Shown here piece after piece: positions 37,348 to 47,219 of a stretch of DNA of 64,000 bases (position 1 is the first letter of the stretch; every line of letters starts with the position of its first letter). A model generated the notes under the pieces. The model saw nothing but the letters and a program-made list of their open reading frames with translations. It had not been told where the DNA came from and did not search any database. The DNA is from an uncultured Rhodospirillales bacterium (GTDB lineage Bacteria > Pseudomonadota > Alphaproteobacteria > CACIAM-22H2): positions 186,001-250,000 of the forward strand of contig CALANV010000013.1 of assembly GCA_937926175.1 (NCBI GenBank), read 5' to 3'. The position numbers were made by a program, and so were the translations under genes.

Positions 37348-38690
37348 GCGTGACCTCCCCGGCCGCGGAGGGCCTTCAGACCGAGGCGGCGCGCAAGGTC
37401 CGAGGTAAATGTCTCATGCGGGTCCACGCGCGCCAGGACTGCCTTGAACTTGTCGATCTTCGGATACATCGCCCGCAGCGACTCCGGCGAAAGCAGCGCG
37501 TCCTTGGCGAGATAGACGCGCCCGCCATTTTCGATGGTGATCCGTTCGAGCTTCCGCAGCATCGCCTCGGCGCCGTTGCGTCGGGGGAAATCGAGCGCCA
37601 GCGTGAACCCGCGCATGGGAAAGGACAGATGGCCACGCCCTTCGCGCCCGAGCGTCTTGAGCACGGCAAGAAATGATGCGCCGCGGGCGCGGCCGATCTC
37701 GGCGAGCAGATGCCGCAGGCCGGCGGCCGCCGTCGCGTCCGGCAGCACGCACTGGAACTGGTAGAAGCCGCGCCGCCCGTAGATGCGGTTCCAGTGATGG
37801 ATGGCATCGAGCGGATACAGGAACGTGGCGAACGGAACGGTTCGTTGCCGCCCGCCCGCCGGCACGCGGCGAAAATAGAACTCGTTGAACGCGCGTACCG
37901 TCCAGGGGTTCAGAACGAATCCGGGAAGGTCGAAGGGAACGGCGCGGGCACGGGCCGGCGCGCCAGCGGCAATGTCGCTCGCCGGTGCGAATTCCGCAGT
38001 CTCGAGAATGCCACGGCCGGTATCGGTCCCCGTCGCGAGCGCGTCGATCCAGCCGACCAAGAACGTCGCCGTATCGCGCACGCGCGCGAAGGCCGCAAGG
38101 AAGGCGTCGAGATCGCGCATGCGTTCCTCGCGCACCACGACATGCGTGCCTGCTGCGGGCAGCATCCGAAAGCAGATCGCGCGCATGATGCCGGTCAACC
38201 CCATGCCGCCGACGGTCGCCGCGAAGAGATTCGGGTCGGCCTCCGGCGATACGCGTCGCACCGTTCCGTCCGCCAGCAGCAGATCGATCCAGCGCACATG
38301 GTCGCCGAAGCTCCCGTGGCGATCGTGGTTCTTGCCGTGCACGTCGGCGGCGACGGCGCCGCCGATCGTCGCGAACGCGGTGCCGGGGCTGGCCGGCGGC
38401 ATGAAACCACGCGGCAGGAACACCTCGATGAGATCGCGGAACGTGACGCCCGGCTCGACGACAACTTCGCCGGTCGATGCATCGAAGGACAGGATGCGGT
38501 TGAGCCGCGCCGTCAGGATCACGCGGCCGCCGGAATTGAGAGCGGCATCGCCGTAGGAGCGCCCGCCGCCGAAGGCGATGATGCCGTCAGCGGCGGCCTC
38601 GACAACCGCTGCCGCGAGTTCCTGCTGACGTTCGGGACGGCAGGCGCGGCTGCGCGCCACGGTGACGCGCCCCCATCCCGTCAGATCCAT
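37344..38690 (-). CDS. dprE1: FAD-dependent oxidase, DprE1-like (decaprenylphosphoryl-ribose 2'-oxidase)
   Basis: DprE1 oxidises the ribose C2 of polyprenylphosphoryl-ribose using FAD. The 448-residue protein has FAD-binding GGGRSYGDAA (41-50), HGKNH (118-122) and GSFGDHV, all shared with mycobacterial DprE1, plus LSFPMRGF, YLAKD and RVDPHETFTSDLARRL near the C-terminus. Lys396 sits 31 residues after Ala365, matching the Lys418/Cys387 spacing I recall for M. tuberculosis DprE1, so the benzothiazinone-target Cys is Ala here. A GTG at 38705 is an alternative start. Confidence 0.85.
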   Translation of the reverse strand: MDLTGWGRVTVARSRACRPERQQELAAAVVEAAADGIIAFGGGRSYGDAALNSGGRVILTARLNRILSFDASTGEVVVEPGVTFRDLIEVFLPRGFMPPASPGTAFATIGGAVAADVHGKNHDRHGSFGDHVRWIDLLLADGTVRRVSPEADPNLFAATVGGMGLTGIMRAICFRMLPAAGTHVVVREERMRDLDAFLAAFARVRDTATFLVGWIDALATGTDTGRGILETAEFAPASDIAAGAPARARAVPFDLPGFVLNPWTVRAFNEFYFRRVPAGGRQRTVPFATFLYPLDAIHHWNRIYGRRGFYQFQCVLPDATAAAGLRHLLAEIGRARGASFLAVLKTLGREGRGHLSFPMRGFTLALDFPRRNGAEAMLRKLERITIENGGRVYLAKDALLSPESLRAMYPKIDKFKAVLARVDPHETFTSDLARRLGLKALRGRGGHA

Positions 38691-38710
38691 GTCCTTCCAG
38701 TTCACGGCTC

Positions 38711-39592
38711 TCACCCGTAGATCAGGGCGCCGAAGACGACGATCCAGCCGAGCACGGCGATGATCAGGAAGCGGTCGGTCAGCGCGATGTCGGTCGGCGA
38801 CCCGGACCGTTCCTCGACCAGGGTGATCTGGAGATAGCGCAGCACGCCTGCGATCACGAACGGCGCCGTCAGGTAAAGCCGGTCGGTTCCATAACGGTCG
38901 ATGACGGCACTGTCGGTCGTATAGATCAGATACGAGACGAGCAAAGCTCCCAAGGTCATCGCCAGTGCCGTATCGATGAAGCGAAGATTGTAACCTGCCA
39001 GACTCCGCCGGTGGTCGTGCGACATGGACTTGACAACGTCGTCGCGGCGTTTTGCCAGCGCGAGGAAGAGCGCCAGCAGCCCTGTGCAAACCACGATCCA
39101 GACGGTCGGGTCGACGGCGATCGCGGCGGCGCCGGCATCGACGCGCAGCACGAACCCGGCCGAGACGATGAGGACGTCGAGCAGCGAAATATGCTTGAGC
39201 CAGAAGGAATAGAGGAGGTTGAGCGCGAAGTAGAGAACGGCGAACTGCGTAACCGCCCAGGGCAACAGCATCAGCGCAACGGCTGCCGCCGCCGCAACGA
39301 GCAATCCGCCGAAGGCCAGCGCCACACCCGGCAGGATCTCGCCGGCCGCGATCGGACGCTTGCGCTTGACAGGGTGCAGGCGATCCGCCTCGCGGTCAGC
39401 ATAGTCGTTGACGACATACACGGCACTGGAGAGGAGACAGAAGACCAGTACGGTCAGAATGACCGCGACGATGGATTGCGGTGCCCAGACGGACGGCGTG
39501 AAGAACAGAGGCGCACCGATGAAGGCGTTCTTGACCCACTGCCTGGGGCGCATCAATCGCAGGATGACGTCAGGTCTGGTCACGGCGCGCAT
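38711..39592 (-). CDS. UbiA-family prenyltransferase, probable polyprenyl-phosphate phosphoribosyltransferase
   Basis: The 293-residue integral membrane protein has the UbiA Asp-rich motif NDYADREAD (62-70) followed by RLHPVKRKRPIAAG. It begins with RPRQWVKNAFIGAPLFF. These features match the Rv3806c/NoeC branch, which transfers 5-phosphoribose from PRPP to polyprenyl phosphate, rather than the quinone or heme branches. A second acidic loop (DDVVKSMSHDHRRSLAGYNLRFID) is present. It is the first gene of the dprE set, 20 bp before dprE1. No separate phosphatase for the product lies nearby. Confidence 0.83.
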   Translation of the reverse strand: MRAVTRPDVILRLMRPRQWVKNAFIGAPLFFTPSVWAPQSIVAVILTVLVFCLLSSAVYVVNDYADREADRLHPVKRKRPIAAGEILPGVALAFGGLLVAAAAAVALMLLPWAVTQFAVLYFALNLLYSFWLKHISLLDVLIVSAGFVLRVDAGAAAIAVDPTVWIVVCTGLLALFLALAKRRDDVVKSMSHDHRRSLAGYNLRFIDTALAMTLGALLVSYLIYTTDSAVIDRYGTDRLYLTAPFVIAGVLRYLQITLVEERSGSPTDIALTDRFLIIAVLGWIVVFGALIYG

Positions 39593-39792
39593 CAGTACGA
39601 AACGAACGGCAATGCAAAATGGATTGCACGTACATTAGCCGACGGGAGGCGCCGGAGAACAGTCAAGGTTGACGTGGGCGTTGGTCGGAATAACGCTGCC
39701 GCCTGTCCCGTCATTCCCAAGCCGTCCGGATTGGATTAGACCCGGCCGGCACCCGAGCAGCTTCGTTTCGCACCGCCTTGAACAATTTCACC

Positions 39793-41481
39793 ATGTTCGC
39801 CGGCCCGGGAAAGACACGTCATGCCCATTCCTTGCGGCTCGTCCAGGTTCTGACCATTGCGGCGGCGATTGCGCTGCTGGCGCTTGCCTTTCGGCCGACC
39901 CAGCACGTGTTCGACATGCCGCTGACCGAGGATGGATACTACGCCCTCAGCGTCGCCCGGAACCTTGCCGAGGGACGGGGCCTGACGATCGACGGGGCCA
40001 ATCTCACCAACGGTTTTCAGCCGCTGTTCACCGTCATCGAGAGTGCGGCCTTCGCCCTCGCCGGCGGCGATACCGTGCTCGCGATCCGCCTCGTCCTCGC
40101 CTTCGCCTGGCTGTTCCACGCCGCCGGTGCGCTCACGATCGCACTGGTTGCGCGCGACGCATGGCCCGCGACGCATGGCGAGGCGGAGCGCGCGATCCGC
40201 GGCTGGCTCGCGGCGTTCCTCTATCTCGCCGCGCCTCTCATGCTCAACCACGCCTATAACGGACTCGAAACCGGCTGCGTGATGTTCTTCTACGCGGCCT
40301 GTTGGCGATGGATGCAGACGGAACGCGACGAGAGCTGGGGCGGCCTCGCCGTCTTCGGCATCCTGATCGGGTTGATGGTGCTCGCCCGCATCGATGCTGC
40401 ATTCTTGGCGCTGGCGCTCGGACTCAACGAGCTGCGCCGCAGCCGGCAGCGCGGCTTCGGTATGATGCTCGCCCGCGGCGCCGTGTTGGGTGTCACCGCG
40501 CTCCTCGTCTCGGCACCGTGGTGGCTCTACAACCTGATCCATTTCGGCTCGCCGATGCCGACGAGCGGCGCGGCACAGCAGGCATGGGCGCTTGAATGGA
40601 TCCGCCTCGAACATGCGGCGTGGGCACTTCGGCTGGTCCTGATGCCGTGGCTGTTCGCCGGCGCGCACGAGCAGACGATCGGCGTATGGATCCAGTGGCC
40701 GTTCAGCCCGATCGGTGAAATCCGGATCACGGCGATCGGCGTCGCGCGCGGCATTCTGCTCGCGGGCGTTGCCGTCGCCGCCTGGCGCTGGTGGCGGCAG
40801 GGCGGCATCGCCGCGGCGCTTGCCGAGATCGGACCCGCGCAGCGACGCCGCACATGTAGGACGCTTGAGTTTGCCGCCTGTCTCGGCGTCGCGCTGGCGG
40901 CTCTCGTCGTCTACTACGCACTGTCCTTCGTCGCGTACTGGTTCTATTACCGCTACTTTGCGCCTGCCGCGCTGTTCGCCTTCGTGGTCGCGCCGATCGC
41001 TCTCGGCCGGCTGTTCACGGGGAACGCCCGTCCGGCCGGGCGGACGGTCGCCGGACTGGTCGTCGTCACGCTCGCAGTGCAGACCGCGACGCTCGCCGCG
41101 CTCGCACAGACCGGCCGGGGTCTTGGCGGCAATACGGTCTATCACGACCAAGTTGCGCTGGTGCGCCAATACGTACCGGACGACGATTACGTCGCTGCCG
41201 GACAGTCGGGTACGCTCGGGTTTTTCCGCGAGCGCGTCATCAATACCGACGGCAAGGTGAATCGCGCGGCACTCGCCTATCAGGACCACATGTGGGACTA
41301 CTTGCGCGAACGCGACGTGAAATGGTTCGTCGACTGGCCGCATTACGTTCGCAAGTATCTCGGCGTCCCGATCGTCGGACCGGACGACCGACCGGCGGCG
41401 CAGGCCAATGGTTGGCGCCTCGTCGTCGAGCGCAATTACTTCTATCTGTACGAATATGTCGGCGCCGGAGACCAACCCTGA
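39793..41481 (+). CDS. GT-C-type membrane glycosyltransferase of unknown specificity
   Basis: The 562-residue protein has about ten membrane segments and, in the first outer loop, an acidic pair (Glu46-Asp47 in LTEDGYYALSVARNLAEGRG) followed by TNGFQPLFT. This is the usual active-site arrangement of GT-C enzymes, which use polyprenyl-phosphate sugars. The last 100 residues form a periplasmic-type domain. It is divergent from the ubiA-dprE genes with a 200-bp shared control region, so it is a candidate arabinofuranosyltransferase for their product. That role is an inference. I prefer the ATG at 39793 to a TTG 15 bp upstream. Confidence 0.75.
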   Translation: MFAGPGKTRHAHSLRLVQVLTIAAAIALLALAFRPTQHVFDMPLTEDGYYALSVARNLAEGRGLTIDGANLTNGFQPLFTVIESAAFALAGGDTVLAIRLVLAFAWLFHAAGALTIALVARDAWPATHGEAERAIRGWLAAFLYLAAPLMLNHAYNGLETGCVMFFYAACWRWMQTERDESWGGLAVFGILIGLMVLARIDAAFLALALGLNELRRSRQRGFGMMLARGAVLGVTALLVSAPWWLYNLIHFGSPMPTSGAAQQAWALEWIRLEHAAWALRLVLMPWLFAGAHEQTIGVWIQWPFSPIGEIRITAIGVARGILLAGVAVAAWRWWRQGGIAAALAEIGPAQRRRTCRTLEFAACLGVALAALVVYYALSFVAYWFYYRYFAPAALFAFVVAPIALGRLFTGNARPAGRTVAGLVVVTLAVQTATLAALAQTGRGLGGNTVYHDQVALVRQYVPDDDYVAAGQSGTLGFFRERVINTDGKVNRAALAYQDHMWDYLRERDVKWFVDWPHYVRKYLGVPIVGPDDRPAAQANGWRLVVERNYFYLYEYVGAGDQP

Positions 41482-41631
41482 CGCGGCGTGGCATCGACAT
41501 GATTGAGTGAGATCCATCGACAGGCGCGCCGGGGCCGGACGGCGCGCCCGGGCCCCGACGACGCGGCCGACGGACCGTTCTGAGTAAGGTCCCGCGACAC
41601 CCTCGCGATGGTCTCGGCCCCGCGACCAGGG

Positions 41632-42159
41632 TTAGGAACGTCGGTCGCGCCGCAGCGCGTGAACGAATGCGGCGAATTCAAACCATGGCCGCTCGTTCCA
41701 GAAGCGGGCGGCACGTCCCGAGGTCGACGGCAGGACGAACACGACCAAGCCCTCCCAGTCGGGCTGGCGGCCATATGTCAGAGCCGGGCGATCGTGGAAC
41801 CGGCGCGCGGCGTTGAGGCCGTTGAAGCCGATCGCACGCGGCCGCAGCATCTGATCGCGAAAACGCGGCACGTCGTAGGCCGCGTCCGGAATTTCGTGAT
41901 CGGTGCCGAACGCGGTCTTTGCGACGTCGGTCATGCCGAGGCCGAACCGCGGCAGATCCCGGAACGCCGTCATGTCGAAATCGGCCGGCACGAGCCCGGT
42001 CTGCCTGGGCACGGGCCACAGCTTGTTGCCGGGCCCGGAATAGGGAATCCCGCGCCGGGCCGCGACCGTGCCGGCGGCGGTGCCGCAGATCACGGCATCG
42101 AGGCCGGGTGCGAGAACGTCATCGGGAACGTCGCGCGGCGGCTCCCGACCTTGCTTCAG
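41632..42159 (-). CDS. mug: G/U mismatch-specific DNA glycosylase (Mug type)
   Basis: Mug removes uracil or thymine opposite guanine. The catalytic motif [25 protein letters not shown] and the later [24 protein letters not shown] match the family closely, and the family Asn is in GPGNK. The N-terminal block [15 protein letters not shown] is intact, but no ATG, GTG or TTG precedes it in frame. The only candidates are a CTG overlapping the dnaJ stop as CTGA (used here) or a GTG inside the block, which would cut it. The start is therefore unusual or uncertain. It lies directly downstream of dnaJ. Confidence 0.8.
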   Translation of the reverse strand: MKQGREPPRDVPDDVLAPGLDAVICGTAAGTVAARRGIPYSGPGNKLWPVPRQTGLVPADFDMTAFRDLPRFGLGMTDVAKTAFGTDHEIPDAAYDVPRFRDQMLRPRAIGFNGLNAARRFHDRPALTYGRQPDWEGLVVFVLPSTSGRAARFWNERPWFEFAAFVHALRRDRRS

Positions 42160-43295
42160 TCGCGCAGGTCCTCGAAGAATTCCTTCACCTTGGCGAAGAA
42201 GCCGGTCGATTGCGGGCTCGTATCCTTGGGATTGCCGCCTTTTTCGAACTCGCGAAGCAGCTCCTGTTGCCGCTTCGTCAGATTGACCGGCGTCTCGACG
42301 ATGGCTTCGACGAACATGTCGCCGCGCGTGTTGGAACGCAGCACGCTCATGCCCTTGCCGCGCAGGCGGAACTGGTGGCCGGTCTGGGTGCCGGCCGGTA
42401 CCGTGATACGCGCGCGACCGCCATCGATCGACGGCACCTCGATCGTCCCGCCGAGTGCCGCCGTCGTCATCGGGATCGGCACGCGGCAATAGATGTCGGC
42501 GCCATCGCGCTGGAAGAACCGGTGCGGCGCGATGCTGAGGAAAATGTACAGGTCGCCCGGCGGCGCGCCGCGGACCCCGGCCTCACCCTCGCCGGCGAGC
42601 CGTATGCGCGTACCATCCTCGACGCCCGCAGGAATATTGACGTTGAGCGTCCGCTCGCGGCGGACCCGTCCTTGCCCGCCGCAGCTCTTGCAGGGCCGCT
42701 CGATCACCTGGCCCTGCCCATGACAGCTCGGGCATGTCCGCTCGATCGTGAAGAAGCCCTGCTGCGCACGGATCTTGCCGTGGCCACGGCAGGTACCGCA
42801 GGTGACCGGACGCGAGCCGGCATCGGCCCCCGTACCGCTGCACGAGTCGCACACGACGAGGGTCGGCACTCGGATCGTCGCGGTCTTGCCGCGGAATGCC
42901 TCTTCCAGCGAGATCTCGAGATTGTAGCGCAGGTCGGCGCCACGGCTCGGCCCCGTTCCGGCACCGCGCCGGCCGCCCATGAACTCGCCGAACATCTCGT
43001 CGAAGATGTCGGCGAAGCCGCCGGCGCTGAATCCGAAATCGAAGCCCTGATGGGTCCGGCCGTTGCCGCCGTTCTGGAAGGCGGCATGGCCGAAGCGGTC
43101 ATAGGCCGCCCGCTTCTGCTCATCCTTCAGGACGTCGTACGCTTCGTTGATTTCCTTGAAACGGGCCTCGGCCTTCTTGTCACCCGGATTGCGGTCCGGG
43201 TGATACTGCATGGCGAGCTTGCGGTAGGCCTTCTTGATCTCCTCGGCGGTGGCCCCGCGCGGAACTCCGAGAACCTCGTAGTAGTCCTGCTTCAT
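42156..43295 (-). CDS. dnaJ: Chaperone DnaJ (Hsp40)
   Basis: DnaJ brings unfolded proteins to DnaK and stimulates its ATPase. The 379-residue protein has the J domain with HPD (YHPDRNPGD, about residue 32), a Gly/Phe-rich linker ([22 protein letters not shown]), four CxxCxGxG zinc repeats ([32 protein letters not shown]) and two substrate-binding domains. Its own Shine-Dalgarno is weak. A short possible leader ORF with a strong Shine-Dalgarno ends 8 nt before its ATG, so translation may be coupled to that. dnaK lies 97 bp upstream. Confidence 0.97.
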   Translation of the reverse strand: MKQDYYEVLGVPRGATAEEIKKAYRKLAMQYHPDRNPGDKKAEARFKEINEAYDVLKDEQKRAAYDRFGHAAFQNGGNGRTHQGFDFGFSAGGFADIFDEMFGEFMGGRRGAGTGPSRGADLRYNLEISLEEAFRGKTATIRVPTLVVCDSCSGTGADAGSRPVTCGTCRGHGKIRAQQGFFTIERTCPSCHGQGQVIERPCKSCGGQGRVRRERTLNVNIPAGVEDGTRIRLAGEGEAGVRGAPPGDLYIFLSIAPHRFFQRDGADIYCRVPIPMTTAALGGTIEVPSIDGGRARITVPAGTQTGHQFRLRGKGMSVLRSNTRGDMFVEAIVETPVNLTKRQQELLREFEKGGNPKDTSPQSTGFFAKVKEFFEDLRD

Positions 43296-43303
43296 CTCGA
43301 CCG

Positions 43304-43351
43304 TCAGCTGTCAGACGAGAGGAGGTAGAACGCCGTGCGATCTGCCTGCAT
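43304..43351 (-). CDS. Putative 15-codon leader ORF before dnaJ
   Basis: On the minus strand GGGAGGTAGA precedes an ATG that opens [15 protein letters not shown] and then TGA, ending 8 nt before the dnaJ start. The strong Shine-Dalgarno, followed by a stop so close to a gene with a weak Shine-Dalgarno, suggests a leader peptide that carries ribosomes into dnaJ. The ORF's Shine-Dalgarno is part of a perfect 10-bp hairpin. Nothing shows that it is translated; chance is possible for so short a frame. Confidence 0.35.
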   Translation of the reverse strand: MQADRTAFYLLSSDS

Positions 43352-43360
43352 TCTACCTCC
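43321..43360 (-). promoter_or_regulatory. dnaK-dnaJ intergenic hairpin sequestering a Shine-Dalgarno
   Basis: In the minus-strand RNA, GGAGGUAGAA (43360-43351) and UUCUACCUCC (43330-43321) form a perfect 10-bp stem with a 20-nt loop. The 5' arm is the Shine-Dalgarno and first base of a possible leader ORF, and the 3' arm mimics the anti-Shine-Dalgarno. No U-run follows, so it is not a normal terminator. It could be a thermosensor-like translation switch or an mRNA-processing or attenuation element between dnaK and dnaJ. Confidence 0.6.
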
Positions 43361-43392
43361 CGTCCGTTTACCGGTCGCCGGTTCCAGATGCG

Positions 43393-45324
<1,932 letters not shown>

Positions 45325-45432
45325 AGCGATATCCCTCTTCGCGGCAGGTCATACGGCCGACCCGACGTCGGCGCCGGCCAGGACCCCCTGGGTGGTTTGA
45401 ACCTTATGACGGGTGGGGTCTTTCCGCGGAGG

Positions 45433-45461
45433 TATATAGGCAGGCTTTCATGGCACTGCAA
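45433..45461 (-). promoter_or_regulatory. Promoter of dnaK (sigma-70 and possibly sigma-32 type)
   Basis: On the minus strand TTGCAG (-35, 45461-45456), a 17-bp spacer and TATATA (-10, 45438-45433) form a good housekeeping promoter. The -10 can also be read as CCTATAT, which fits the CYTATNT -10 described for alphaproteobacterial heat-shock sigma-32 promoters, while GTTGCAG is a weaker match to its -35 (CTTGAC). The predicted start is about 100 nt before the dnaK ATG. No CIRCE element is visible. Confidence 0.65.
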
Positions 45462-46007
45462 CGGGCCGCACCGGTCCTTGGCAATTTTCTGCCGTCCTCG
45501 ACTGCCTTTCTGAAGGATGGAAACCTGATGATGACGCCGAGCCGATGGACAACCCCTGGTGCGGCAAAGCTGCGTGGCCGACGGGCGGCCGCCCGCTCGG
45601 GCGTGCCGTCTGATGGCTCGGGGTACGGAGGCCACGGCCCGGCGGTCGAGGCCGGCGGGCTTAAACTTTAGTGAAGTATTCGGCACGTACCGCGGATGGC
45701 ACCTCGACCGGGTCCGGATATCGGCCACATTGCACGACGGAACTTGGCCTTAAGGGGCGCTGACCGTTCCGGCCGATCCCGCTCCTGACGCACGAGGGGC
45801 ATAGGACGAACTCGATGTTCGCAACGGACTCGGGCTTGAAGGCATCCGCTAACGACGCGGCGGCTGAAGACGATGCGGCGCGTTTGTATGTCGATAGCGA
45901 CGCCGACGTTAATAAAAAAGGCTGTTGCTTGTATTTAATCTTGACAGAACATTCAAGACGTTTATTGACTATGCTTAGATCAAAGCATGTATTCGGATGT
46001 ATTTGTC
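45462..46007. other. Intergenic region between dnaK promoter and a small gene, with AT-rich segment
   Basis: No convincing gene is seen in this stretch. A 68-codon frame from 45815 is not supported by composition or start signals. Bases 45900-46000 are strikingly AT-rich for this genome, with AATAAAAAAG and GTATTTAATC. They include TTGACA (45941) and TTGACT (45965), both usable as -35 elements. The inverted repeat TCTTGA/TCAAGA (45939-45958) covers the first, which looks like an operator. No strong -10 can be assigned. This is probably the control region of the gene starting at 46008. Confidence 0.5.
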
Positions 46008-46442
46008 ATGAATACTGCTAAAATTTTAGATATTCTGCCGCATCCGACGTCGGGCCCCACCCCGTCGGTGACGTGGACGCAGCCGTGGCCCAGTGCCCGC
46101 ACCGTGCCGGCGATCAGCCACGAGACGACAGCCGACCTGATCGAGAAGCGCGCCCAGCGCCATGCCGAGGCGTCCATGGAACGCCGGCGCGCGGCAAAGG
46201 CCGCAGCGTCGAGCCCTGCCTTCAATCACGAGGTCGGGCTCGTCAGGAACACGTTCAACGTGTTCATCGATTTGGTAAGCCGGCAGGCCGCGTTCTATCG
46301 TGTGCGGATCTTCGGTCCGCCGGACAACATGCCGTATGCAAGACCACCTGCGGCACCGACGGTGGCGCCGGCAAGTGCGCTTGCGGCATATTCGGCTGGC
46401 GAATCCGTTCCGCCGGCTGCACGCATCAAGGCCGACGTGTAA
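46008..46442 (+). CDS. Hypothetical protein between dnaK and grpE
   Basis: The 144-residue product has no recognised domain. The N-terminal 40 residues are Pro/Thr-rich. A basic helix follows (DLIEKRAQRHAEASMERRRAAKAAA), then a more ordered segment (NTFNVFIDLVSRQAAFYRVRIFG) and a Pro/Ala-rich tail. There is no signal peptide. An in-frame ATG seven codons upstream is an alternative start, and neither has a clear Shine-Dalgarno. It runs opposite to dnaK and grpE and has its own AT-rich upstream region, so it looks like a separate insertion within the heat-shock locus. Confidence 0.5.
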   Translation: MNTAKILDILPHPTSGPTPSVTWTQPWPSARTVPAISHETTADLIEKRAQRHAEASMERRRAAKAAASSPAFNHEVGLVRNTFNVFIDLVSRQAAFYRVRIFGPPDNMPYARPPAAPTVAPASALAAYSAGESVPPAARIKADV

Positions 46443-46493
46443 GGGCGGGATCGCCCACCCCGATCATACGGTATCGCGCGGCGGATTTTCGGT

Positions 46494-47165
46494 TCAGGCG
46501 CTGGTATCGACTCGTGCACCTGTAGCTTCGGCGCCGCTTCCCTTCGCGACAGTAACCATGGCCGGGCGCAGCAACCGCCCATGGATGGTGTAGCCCGCCT
46601 GAAACACCTGGACGACGGTTCCGGGCGCATGGGTCGGGCTGTCGACCTGCATCATCGCCTGATGGAAATTGTGGTCGAACGGCTGACCCGTCGGGTCGAA
46701 GCGCTGGATGCCATGACGTTCCAATATGGCAAGGAATTCCCGTTCGGTCAGTTCGACGCCGGCGACGAACTTGTCGAGCCGTTCGTCGGCCTGCCGTGCC
46801 TCGCTCGAAACCGATTCGATGGCCCGGCGCAGATTGTCAGCCACCGGCAGGATATCCCGGGCGAATCCGCTGATCGCGTACTTGCTGTTTTCCTCGATGT
46901 CGCGTTGCGCCCGGCGCCGCGTGTTTTCGGCTTCGGCCAGCGCGCGCAAGACTTGGTCCTTCAGACGTGCGACTTCGGCCTCGAGCTCGGCGATACGGGC
47001 CGCCTCTGACGGTGCCGCCGTGTCGGCCGTGGCATCGGCGGCCGTATCGGCCACCGCCTGATCGGCCGCTGCCTGTTCCGGTGCTGTGTCGGCCGTGGCT
47101 TCGGCCGGGTTCGCGTCGTTGAGTGTGACCCCGTCCTGCGGGGCGCGCTTGTCGTTGTCGTCCAT
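46494..47165 (-). CDS. grpE: Nucleotide exchange factor GrpE
   Basis: GrpE releases ADP from DnaK and acts as a thermosensor. The 223-residue protein has an acidic, Ala-rich disordered N-terminus (about 55 residues). A long helix follows (ARIAELEAEVARLKDQVLRALAEAEN), with family blocks ENTRRRAQRDIEENSKYAI and HGIQRFDPTGQPFDHNFHQAM, and then the beta-domain FQAGYTIHGRLLRPAMVTVA. It is downstream of hrcA with a 54-bp gap on the same strand, so hrcA-grpE is a probable operon. Confidence 0.96.
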   Translation of the reverse strand: MDDNDKRAPQDGVTLNDANPAEATADTAPEQAAADQAVADTAADATADTAAPSEAARIAELEAEVARLKDQVLRALAEAENTRRRAQRDIEENSKYAISGFARDILPVADNLRRAIESVSSEARQADERLDKFVAGVELTEREFLAILERHGIQRFDPTGQPFDHNFHQAMMQVDSPTHAPGTVVQVFQAGYTIHGRLLRPAMVTVAKGSGAEATGARVDTSA

Positions 47166-47219
47166 TGTCCTATTCGTGTCCTGAAAAAAGTGTCTTGAAA
47201 GTAAAACGCTCGGTCGGGG

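Noticed and set aside
45815..46021. 68-codon plus-strand frame in the dnaK upstream region
   Set aside because: It has no Shine-Dalgarno and no conserved pattern, and it runs through the AT-rich control region and over the start of the next gene.
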